A stretch of 16,953 nt of DNA. Source: Oscillospiraceae bacterium. GTDB lineage: Bacteria > Bacillota > Clostridia > Oscillospirales > Oscillospiraceae. The notes beneath the pieces are model-generated. The model worked only from the letters and a program-made list of their open reading frames with translations. It did no database searches and had not been told where the DNA came from. Shown here in pieces: positions 7,837 to 14,261 of this stretch (positions are counted from its first letter, which is position 1; every line of letters starts with the position of its first letter). The stretch lies in assembly GCA_016290695.1 (NCBI GenBank), contig JAEEUX010000022.1, positions 1-16,953 on the forward strand, in the 5' to 3' direction. Both the position numbers and the translations under genes were made by a program.

Positions 7837-9356
7837 AATTCAGCCTTCTTTATAAGAATTATAGAGATACGCTTCTCGATAATACAGACCCGCTCGTAGA
7901 GGATATGGGGAAGACCGTGTACGATCTTTCCATAGACAAGGCCGTCTGGGAGTTTGCAAGAAACGCCGAAAGCTTCAATTATTTTATTGAGGTTCTTAAA
8001 AGGCCGCTTAGTGACGTTGAGGAAATCAATTACCGTCAGGGCATACTCATGGATTTTATCGCTATGCCCCGTCTTTTGGAGGAGCTTCGCCTCATCTTCA
8101 AAAGCTACGATTCCCTGCAGAGCGACTGGCATGAAATGCGTTCGAGCATCTATGTCTATGGCGTGCCGAACACAATGCGCGGAATACTCGATTGCAGTTA
8201 TGAGTCATTAAAGGTCACGGCGGGCTTTGCCAAGAACACAGTCTCATATTTCCGCTCTATCCATGATGCGATTGAAAAGTACGACGTAAAATCCGAGGGC
8301 CTTCTCGGAATAAAGAAATTCTGCGAGGATATGGCGGAAAACGCTTCGCTCGACGAGATTTCAAGCATAGCCTCCATGTTCCAGCGCGACAGCATCGACG
8401 CTTACGAGTTTCGCGTTAAAACGGAGACGGACGAGGCGCTCACGATAGTTTCGTCCAGCATAACCGAAGCCATAGAGAACGAAAGCAAGACCCTCGGCAA
8501 AAGCTTCAGGCGTTTCCTCGGCAACCTCGGAAAAACTCAGAATCAGGACGAGGAAGCTGAGCTCGATATGGGCGAATATCACGCCGAGGAAGCAAGCAAC
8601 GTTCTGAACGAGGCTCTTTATGAGCTTTACGGCGTACTCAGTGCCATAGCCGGAAGCATTTATGAGTTCTTTCAGGGCCTATCCGGCGAGCTGTCATTCT
8701 ACGATACAGGGCTAAAATACTGCCGCTGGCTCTCCGATTCCGGCCTTCCGATGTGCATGCCCAAGCTCCTCAATAAGGAAGCGCAGTCCTTCAAGGCAAA
8801 CGATATATATGATATGCAGCTTATACTTGAGGGCGTCGCGGGAGACAATATCGTGAAAAATCCCGTTCGCCTTGAAGCTGCGGACGAGGGTATGCTCATT
8901 CGCGGCGATAATAGCTGCGGAAAGACGGCGTATCTTCGCGCCATCGGAACGGCCCAGATTTTCGCGCAGGCGGGGCTTCCCGTGTGCGCCTCCGGCGCGG
9001 GAATAAGCATACGCAGCGCCGTGTTTACGCAGTTTTCCTCATCAGAGAAGGATTTCAACATCGGCGATGTTGCCGGGCGTTTTGAAGGCGAAGTTCAGGA
9101 TATGGCGCGGATACTCGACGATATCAGGCCATTCTCGTTAGTGCTGCTGAACGAGACTTTCCAGACCACGGCGTATGCCGAGGGTGCGGAGGGCATAAAG
9201 GGTATTCTTGACGTATTGCCTGATATTGACAGCAAATTTGTTTTCGTAACGCGTCTCGTCCAGCTTTTCGATACGATGGACGCAGGCAAAATAAAAATGC
9301 TGCACCTCACCGCGGAGGGCGGCGACGCGTTCAAAATAAGCCGCTGCGAAGCGTAA
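7833..9356 (+). CDS. MutS-like ATPase, short form (partner B)
   Basis: A 507-residue paralogue of the preceding protein, with the same order of parts: a helical MutS core-like region (opening with VYDLSIDKAVWEF and INYRQGILMDF) and a C-terminal MutS domain V ATPase. Walker A is RGDNSCGKTAY (Lys364); Walker B-like is LVLLNETFQTTAY with Asn440-Glu441. The Thr-His found after Walker B in MutS and in partner A is replaced by VTRLVQL, so its ATPase may be impaired. A charged stretch near residues 230-255 may be flexible. Domains I and II are absent. The start ATG overlaps the partner A stop (ATGA), implying coupled translation and probably a 1:1 complex; this is inference. It is followed after 29 nt by the SPFH gene. 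Function unknown. Confidence 0.85.
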   Translation: MKFSLLYKNYRDTLLDNTDPLVEDMGKTVYDLSIDKAVWEFARNAESFNYFIEVLKRPLSDVEEINYRQGILMDFIAMPRLLEELRLIFKSYDSLQSDWHEMRSSIYVYGVPNTMRGILDCSYESLKVTAGFAKNTVSYFRSIHDAIEKYDVKSEGLLGIKKFCEDMAENASLDEISSIASMFQRDSIDAYEFRVKTETDEALTIVSSSITEAIENESKTLGKSFRRFLGNLGKTQNQDEEAELDMGEYHAEEASNVLNEALYELYGVLSAIAGSIYEFFQGLSGELSFYDTGLKYCRWLSDSGLPMCMPKLLNKEAQSFKANDIYDMQLILEGVAGDNIVKNPVRLEAADEGMLIRGDNSCGKTAYLRAIGTAQIFAQAGLPVCASGAGISIRSAVFTQFSSSEKDFNIGDVAGRFEGEVQDMARILDDIRPFSLVLLNETFQTTAYAEGAEGIKGILDVLPDIDSKFVFVTRLVQLFDTMDAGKIKMLHLTAEGGDAFKISRCEA

Positions 9357-9385
9357 TATAGCAGGAACAGAAAGGAAAATACAAT

Positions 9386-10369
9386 ATGTTTTGGGTAATC
9401 GTGGCCGTTATACTTGCGATAGCCGTTTTTATTCTTACAGGCTTCAGCTCCGTTCACAGAGAGGGAACGGATAAATTCGGAAACTCGACCATCCGTTCCG
9501 AAATTCGCTGGAAGCCCGGCAAGAAAAGCATTCTTGCCATTTTGCCCCTGTTTTTGATAATAGCAGGCTGCGTCTCGACGATACCTGCCGGACACACGGG
9601 CGTTCTCGTCACCTTCGGTAAGGTGGAAAACAAAATTCTTTCCGAGGGCGTAAATTTCAAGCTTCCTTATCAGCAGGTAATCAAAATAGATAACCGCGTT
9701 CAGAAAAACACATTCACCCTCGAAGCCTTCAGCTCCGACATCCAGCAGACGAACGTGACGGGCTCCGTCAACTTCACGATTGACAAGAATCAGTCTCAGT
9801 TCCTTTATCAGACCGTCGGCGTAAACTATTACGACACTGTCATTTACCCGCGTATCCTCGAGAACGTTAAACTTGTTTTCTCCGTTTACAGCGCGGAGGG
9901 CCTTATCGAAATGCGCACGAAGCTTTCCGAAGAGGTTGAGGCTTACATGAATGAGGACATGAGCAAATACGGCATTAAGATAATCGATGTAAACATCGAG
10001 AACATCGACTTTACGGATATTTTCACCGACGCTGTTGAGGCAAAGCAGGTCGCGCAGCAAAATAAGCTTACCACACAGACCGAGCAGGAGTCTATGATAA
10101 TCATCGCCGAAGCGGAAGCCAAGAAGAAGGTCATAGACGCGCAGGCAGCCTCCGAAACGGCGAAAATTGAGGCGGACGCAAAAGCCTATGCTGTAAAGGT
10201 TCAGGCGGAAGCCGAGGCTGAGGCAAACAGTCTTATTTCGGAGTCCCTTACCAAGGAGCTCATTGACTATACGAAGATAACTCAGTGGGACGGCGAACTT
10301 CCCGGCGTTCAGGTTACGGGCGGTGACGGTGTTTATCCCGTCATAAACCTCCCGCAGGACGAAAACTGA
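9386..10369 (+). CDS. SPFH/band-7 (prohibitin-like) membrane protein
   Basis: Likely membrane-anchored scaffold of the stomatin/prohibitin/flotillin/HflK group, which forms oligomers that organise membrane proteins or regulate proteases; its client here is unknown. The 327-residue protein has two hydrophobic segments (about 2-20 and 48-66) separated by a polar loop, then the SPFH domain beginning IPAGHTGVLVTFGKVENKILSEG (split here: IPAGHTGVLVTF at 66-77 and onward) to about residue 215, then an Ala/Glu/Lys-rich coiled coil (about 215-285) with repeated AEAEA patterns, and a short polar tail. An IAGC tetrapeptide at 59-62 resembles a lipobox but lies in the second hydrophobic segment. AGGA at 9373-9376 is 9 nt before the ATG. 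Only 2 nt separate it from the next gene. Confidence 0.88.
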   Translation: MFWVIVAVILAIAVFILTGFSSVHREGTDKFGNSTIRSEIRWKPGKKSILAILPLFLIIAGCVSTIPAGHTGVLVTFGKVENKILSEGVNFKLPYQQVIKIDNRVQKNTFTLEAFSSDIQQTNVTGSVNFTIDKNQSQFLYQTVGVNYYDTVIYPRILENVKLVFSVYSAEGLIEMRTKLSEEVEAYMNEDMSKYGIKIIDVNIENIDFTDIFTDAVEAKQVAQQNKLTTQTEQESMIIIAEAEAKKKVIDAQAASETAKIEADAKAYAVKVQAEAEAEANSLISESLTKELIDYTKITQWDGELPGVQVTGGDGVYPVINLPQDEN

Positions 10370-10371
10370 AA

Positions 10372-11160
10372 ATGGATAAAAGAGACGTAATAAAGAAATA
10401 CGCCTCCAGTGACGAAGACGCTCTCCTGCTTGCCAGAATTTTTGACAAGCAGGAGACCTGTTATAAGAAAAATTACGTCTCGGAGACTAAGTTTCTGTCG
10501 GAACGGGAACAGGCTCTTGCCGCTCTTGCGCTACGCGGAGAAAAGGCCGAGGCGTGGGTTTCGTGGGGAGGCTATGAGGGAGCCGATCGGAAAATCATAA
10601 TTTTCTACCCGGATTATTCAAGCGCAGAGATTGCCCTGCAAGACGACGGAATAGCGTTTATCCGCGCGGCGTTTCATAATAAGAACTCTGTGGGACACAG
10701 GGACCTTCTCGGGAGCCTCATGAATATCGGCATAACCCGGGAGTGCCTGGGCGATATTATAGTCCATGAGAATTTCTGCGACTTAGTCTGCCTTGAAAGC
10801 TCGAAGGATTTTATCATGAATAATCTCTTCCGCGCGGGCAGGGAAACTCTTACGCTTACCATTCTCGACGAGGCGCCGGCGCCGCCGGAGCTGAAAACGG
10901 AGACGATAAAGGATACGGTCGCGTCTCTGCGGCTTGACAGCGTCGTTTCCTCCTGCTGCCGTACGAGCCGGACAAAGGCTGCGGAACTTATCGCATCCGG
11001 ACGAGTTTTTATGAACGGTCTTGAGTGTTTAAAGCCGGATAAGCTGCTCGAGGAGGGCTGCGGCATCACGGTGAGAGGTGTGGGGAAATTCGTCCTTCAA
11101 AGCTCTTCGGGTGTCAGCAGGAAGGGCAGAATCATTGTTGAGATTCTGAAATATGTATAA
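10372..11160 (+). CDS. ylmH: YlmH-family S4-domain RNA-binding protein
   Basis: In Bacillus, YlmH binds ribosomes and has been linked to ribosome-associated quality control of stalled 50S-peptidyl-tRNA complexes. This 262-residue copy has family length and signature segments: FLSEREQALA near residue 42, WGGYEGADRKIIIFYP near 65-80, and HRDLLGSLMNIGITRECLGD followed by IIV near 110-135. A C-terminal S4 domain occupies about 184-240 (LRLDSVVSSCCRTSRTKAAE, then LIASGRVFMNG). Two adjacent cysteines in the S4 helix are unremarkable. The start lies 2 nt after the SPFH stop; AGGA at 10356-10359 is 12 nt away, so translation is probably coupled. In Bacillus ylmH lies beside divIVA and sepF, so its place after SPFH is different. 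It seems to be the last gene of the operon. Confidence 0.92.
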   Translation: MDKRDVIKKYASSDEDALLLARIFDKQETCYKKNYVSETKFLSEREQALAALALRGEKAEAWVSWGGYEGADRKIIIFYPDYSSAEIALQDDGIAFIRAAFHNKNSVGHRDLLGSLMNIGITRECLGDIIVHENFCDLVCLESSKDFIMNNLFRAGRETLTLTILDEAPAPPELKTETIKDTVASLRLDSVVSSCCRTSRTKAAELIASGRVFMNGLECLKPDKLLEEGCGITVRGVGKFVLQSSSGVSRKGRIIVEILKYV

Positions 11161-11161
11161 T

Positions 11162-11206
11162 TTGGCTGATTATTTATCTTATGCCAATTATTAATCAAAG
11201 TTTTTT
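11162..11206 (+). terminator. Weak AT-rich terminator candidate after ylmH
   Basis: TGATTA (11167-11172) and TAATCA (11192-11197) can pair, and TTGGC (11162-11166) with GCCAA (11183-11187) is an alternative, exclusive stem. T6 follows at 11201-11206. Stems are short and AT-rich, so termination would be inefficient; the call is tentative. Confidence 0.25.
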
Positions 11207-11225
11207 GACATTTTCTTAGAATTTC

Positions 11226-11254
11226 TTGCAAAATGTTTTGTTATGTTTTATAAT
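11226..11254 (+). promoter_or_regulatory. Promoter of the cytidylate-kinase-like gene
   Basis: -35 TTGCAA (11226-11231, four of six), 17-nt spacer, perfect -10 TATAAT (11249-11254), about 65 nt before the start codon. A perfect TTGACA also occurs at 11205-11210 with a poor CAAAAT 18 nt downstream, perhaps a second overlapping promoter. Confidence 0.65.
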
Positions 11255-11318
11255 ACTATTGAACAGGCAGATTTTGATTATATAAGATAGGGAAAATGGT
11301 AAACAGGAGGGATTTGTT

Positions 11319-11936
11319 ATGTCGCATAAGGTTATTACAATAAGCAGAGAATTCGGTACCGGAGCGCGAACTATCGCCCAGAAGCTCGCCATTGAGCTTG
11401 GATTTGCTTATTATGATCGCGCCATTATTCAGATGGCTGCGGATAAAAGCGGCCTTAGCCCGAATTTCATCGAGAAGAATGAAGAAAAGGCAAATAACAG
11501 CTTCTTATTCAATATCGCTACTTCCGCGTATGTTTCCTCGGGGATCAACCTTCAGTATACCGTTCCCGTCAATGACAGGGCTTATATCGCTCAGTCCGAG
11601 GTTATAAGAGAACTCGTCGAAAAGGAAAACTGCATTATAGTCGGCCGCTGTGCGAATTATGTCCTTGCTGACTATAATAACGTCATGCGCGTATTCGTCC
11701 GAGCTGATAAGAAGGACCGCATCCGCCGCTGCGTTGAGGAATACGGTTTTGATGAAAAAACAGTTGAGTCCGAGCTCACCAAGATAGACAAGGGCAGGGC
11801 AAGTTACTACAAGTTCTATACCGGCGACGCATGGAAGAACATGGATAACTATGACGTCTGCATCAATACCTCGCGCATCCAGATAGACGATGCGGTTCGT
11901 ATGCTGCTTGATTACGCCCGCATTTCGCTCAAGTAA
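11319..11936 (+). CDS. Cytidylate kinase-like family protein
   Basis: A 205-residue P-loop protein of the cytidylate-kinase-like group common in Clostridia, distinct from housekeeping Cmk. It opens VITISREFGTGARTIAQKLA, in which the nucleotide-binding loop reads GTGART with Arg where Cmk has Lys; the same pattern (SREFGSGGR) is typical of this family, so it is not a defect. FAYYDRAIIQMAA (near 29) and IIVGRCANYVLADYNNVMRV (near 105) match the nucleoside-kinase fold, and RADKKDRIRR resembles a lid segment. The C-terminal DVCINTSRIQIDDAVRML is also family-typical. Substrate is not established. Strong AGGAGG at 11305-11310 lies 8 nt before the ATG. It has its own promoter and a downstream hairpin terminator, so it is probably transcribed alone. 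Confidence 0.88.
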   Translation: MSHKVITISREFGTGARTIAQKLAIELGFAYYDRAIIQMAADKSGLSPNFIEKNEEKANNSFLFNIATSAYVSSGINLQYTVPVNDRAYIAQSEVIRELVEKENCIIVGRCANYVLADYNNVMRVFVRADKKDRIRRCVEEYGFDEKTVESELTKIDKGRASYYKFYTGDAWKNMDNYDVCINTSRIQIDDAVRMLLDYARISLK

Positions 11937-11970
11937 ACGTTTTCGTCACATAGGATATATTGCATATAAC

Positions 11971-12008
11971 AAAACCCGAACGACCGACGATTGGCCGTTC
12001 GGGTTTTT
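11971..12008. terminator. Bidirectional intrinsic terminator
   Basis: A 12-bp perfect stem (11971-11982 with 11996-12007, core ACCCGAACG/CGTTCGGGT) plus an inner CC/GG pair after one mismatch encloses a 7-nt loop and ends in a T run on the plus strand. The A-rich left arm provides T residues for the minus strand. It lies between the convergent cytidylate-kinase-like gene and metG, and can serve both. Confidence 0.92.
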
Positions 12009-12029
12009 ATATATTTATGGCAAGGCAGC

Positions 12030-13979
12030 TCAGCTTATCTTGCTGCCGGTGGGAACGTCGTCGTCAAAGAAGATGACTCTTGCCGCGTCGCCGACGCTCG
12101 CCGCGAGAATCATGCCGCAGCTTTCGACGCCTCTGAGCTTCGCGGGCTGGAGATTATATACAAGAGCGACCTTTTTGCCGATAAGGTCATCGGGCTTATA
12201 CCACTTGGCTATGCCGGAAACGACTGTGCGCTCCTCTCCGGCGACCTCGAGCTTAAGGCAGAGCAGCTTGTCCGCCTTGGGAACGCTTTCACAGGCAACG
12301 ACCTTTGCTACGCGCAGGTCTACCTTTCTGAAATCGTCTATGCTGATAAGACCGACAGGCTCATCAGCAGTTTTGGACTTGGCTTCCGCTTTTTCGGCGG
12401 GCTTGGATACGGCTTCAAGCTCGGCAAGCTCTTTCTTGAGGTCAAGGCGCGGGAATACATTCTCGCCCTTTGTGATTTTTGCCTCGGGCGCAAACTTGCC
12501 GTATTCGGCGGCAGCGTCCCATGTGAAATCCTTTTCCCCGGCGCATATCTGCCTGCGGAATTTTTCCGCGCTTTCCGGCATGAAGGGAACGAGCAGGGAA
12601 GAGCAGATACGGACGGTCTCTATAAGATTATAAAGAACCTCGGCAAGACGCGGCATGTTCGCCTCATCCTTAGCGAGAATCCACGGGGCGGTTTCGTCGA
12701 TATACTTGTTGGCGCGGGAGATAACCTTGAAAACGTCCATGAGCGCGGACTGGAAAGCATATTGTTCCATGTGCGCCTCGTATTCGCCGCGCAGCGCCCT
12801 GAGCATGGAGACGAGCTCCGCGTCCTCTGCGTCGTTTTTGGCTCTTTCAGCCGGGAGGACGCCGCCGAAATACTTCTCGACCATCGCCGCAGAGCGTGAA
12901 ACGAGGTTGCCGATGTCGTTGGCAAGGTCGGAGTTAATGCGGGAAATGAGCAGCTCGTTCGAGAAATTGCCATCAGAGCCGAAGGGGAACTCGCGCAGCA
13001 GGAAATAACGCAGCGCGTCTACACCGTAGCGTTCCGCCAAAACATAGGGGTCAACGACGTTGCCGAAGGATTTGCCCATCTTTTTGCCGTCTATAACCAG
13101 CCAGCCGTGGCCGAAAACCTTTTTCGGCAGAGGCTCACCGACGCTCATGAGCATGGCGGGCCAGATTATCGAATGAAAACGCACTATCTCCTTGCCGACG
13201 AAGTGTACGTCGGCGGGCCAGAATTTGGAGAGCTCGTCGTGGGCGCTGTTCATATATCCAAGCGCGGTCATGTAGTTAAACAGCGCGTCAACCCAAACAT
13301 AGACGACGTGGCCGGGGTCGAAGTCCACGGGGACGCCCCAGTTGAAGCTCGTGCGGGAAACGCAGAGGTCTTCAAGGCCGGGGTCGATAAAATTGTTTAC
13401 CATTTCGTTTACGCGGGATTTCGGCTCAAGGAAATCGGTCTCCGTAAGGAGCTTGCGAACAGGCTCGGCGTACTTGGAAAGGCGGAAGAAATAAGCCTCC
13501 TCCTCGGCGTAATGCACCTCACGCCCGCAGTCCGGGCATTTGCCGTCAACAAGCTGGCTCTCCGTCCAGAAGCTCTCGCAGGGCGTGCAGTACATGCCCT
13601 TGTAGGCGCCCTTGTAAATATCGCCGTTATCGTACATCTTCCTGAAAATCTTCTGGATGGCCTCGACGTGGTAATCGTCCGTTGTGCGGATGAATCTGTC
13701 GTAAGAAATATTCATGAGCTTCCACAGGTCGAGGATGCCGCGGTCGCCCTTAACGATATTGTCAACAAACTGCTGGGGCGTCACGCCCGCAGCCTTCGCC
13801 TTTTCCTCTATTTTCTGCCCGTGCTCGTCTACGCCCGTGAGGAACATTACGTCATATCCCTGAAAACGCTTGTAGCGCGCCATGGTATCCGTGGCGACGG
13901 TGCAGTAAGCGTGGCCGATATGAAGCTTGTCAGACGGATAATAAATAGGGGTCGTAATATAAAACTTTCCCTTGCTCAT
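12030..13979 (-). CDS. metG: Methionyl-tRNA synthetase
   Basis: Charges tRNA-Met with methionine. The 649-residue protein starts with TTPIYYPSDKLHIGHAY, containing HIGH at 20-23. A single zinc knuckle is formed by Cys131-x2-Cys134 and Cys148-x2-Cys151 (YCTPC, CPDCG). The signature loop reads KMGKS (300-304) rather than KMSKS, a variation known in class I synthetases that keeps both lysines. An anticodon-binding helical domain follows (about 360-500), then a charged Ala/Glu/Lys linker and a C-terminal EMAP/Trbp111-type tRNA-binding domain (about 548-649: DDFRKVDLRVAKVV, GMILAAS) used for dimerisation and tRNA binding. Start ATG at 13979-13977 has GGGAGG 7 nt upstream. No T-box leader is visible. 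It converges on the shared terminator at 11971-12008. Confidence 0.97.
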   Translation of the reverse strand: MSKGKFYITTPIYYPSDKLHIGHAYCTVATDTMARYKRFQGYDVMFLTGVDEHGQKIEEKAKAAGVTPQQFVDNIVKGDRGILDLWKLMNISYDRFIRTTDDYHVEAIQKIFRKMYDNGDIYKGAYKGMYCTPCESFWTESQLVDGKCPDCGREVHYAEEEAYFFRLSKYAEPVRKLLTETDFLEPKSRVNEMVNNFIDPGLEDLCVSRTSFNWGVPVDFDPGHVVYVWVDALFNYMTALGYMNSAHDELSKFWPADVHFVGKEIVRFHSIIWPAMLMSVGEPLPKKVFGHGWLVIDGKKMGKSFGNVVDPYVLAERYGVDALRYFLLREFPFGSDGNFSNELLISRINSDLANDIGNLVSRSAAMVEKYFGGVLPAERAKNDAEDAELVSMLRALRGEYEAHMEQYAFQSALMDVFKVISRANKYIDETAPWILAKDEANMPRLAEVLYNLIETVRICSSLLVPFMPESAEKFRRQICAGEKDFTWDAAAEYGKFAPEAKITKGENVFPRLDLKKELAELEAVSKPAEKAEAKSKTADEPVGLISIDDFRKVDLRVAKVVACESVPKADKLLCLKLEVAGEERTVVSGIAKWYKPDDLIGKKVALVYNLQPAKLRGVESCGMILAASVGDAARVIFFDDDVPTGSKIS

Positions 13980-14025
13980 TGTAATTTCCTCCCAATGCGG
14001 TTAGTGATAATTGCTGTATTTAATA

Positions 14026-14054
14026 AAATTATCATATTGGACTATCAATGTCAA
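14026..14054 (-). promoter_or_regulatory. Promoter of metG
   Basis: A perfect TTGACA on the minus strand (complement at 14049-14054) is followed by TGA-TAATTT after 17 nt (complement at 14026-14031), an extended -10 form; the better hexamer GATAAT (14028-14033) lies at a short 15-nt spacing. The resulting leader is only about 40 nt, too short for a T-box. Confidence 0.6.
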
Positions 14055-14126
14055 TCAATATAGATTTTTTATTTTCAGCTTTTCTTTTATAAGCCTCAAA
14101 ATAGACTTTTTTTATTAACAAATGTA

Positions 14127-14135
14127 TGTTATAAT
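14127..14135 (+). promoter_or_regulatory. Extended -10 promoter of secA
   Basis: TGT followed by TATAAT (14130-14135) is a perfect extended -10. The expected -35 position (about 14107-14112) is only a T run, so recognition probably depends on the TG extension. Predicted start is near 14142, giving a leader of about 120 nt before secA. Confidence 0.65.
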
Positions 14136-14145
14136 ACACTTTAAA

Positions 14146-14165
14146 GCGGTCTTTGGCGGTCTTTG
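14146..14165 (+). repeat. Perfect 10-bp tandem repeat in the secA leader
   Basis: GCGGTCTTTG occurs twice head to tail, immediately after the predicted transcription start. The second copy's GGTCTT (14158-14163) pairs with AAGGCC (14167-14172) around a TGG loop; the first copy's GGTCTT (14148-14153) could pair with the same AAGGCC instead. A further stem, GCCGC (14205-14209) with GCGGC (14222-14226), lies downstream. No leader peptide start is seen in this stretch. Confidence 0.7.
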
Positions 14166-14261
14166 GAAGGCCACGGCTGAAAAAACAAAATCATATCGCG
14201 AGCTGCCGCGCGTGATAGCTTGCGGCGCCGTATAAATAATATTTCACACAGGAGCCATGAA

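Noticed and set aside
6376..9356. Canonical mutS or mutS2 for the ATPase pair
   Set aside because: Both proteins are about half the length of MutS, lack the mismatch-binding N-terminus, and lack the Smr domain of MutS2.
13980..14060. T-box leader for metG
   Set aside because: The predicted leader is about 40 nt and no T-box consensus sequence or antiterminator is visible.
11991..14063. Long plus-strand open frames at 11991-12899 and 13107-14063
   Set aside because: Both are antisense to metG, which has HIGH, KMGKS, the zinc knuckle and full length; the plus-strand products resemble no known family.
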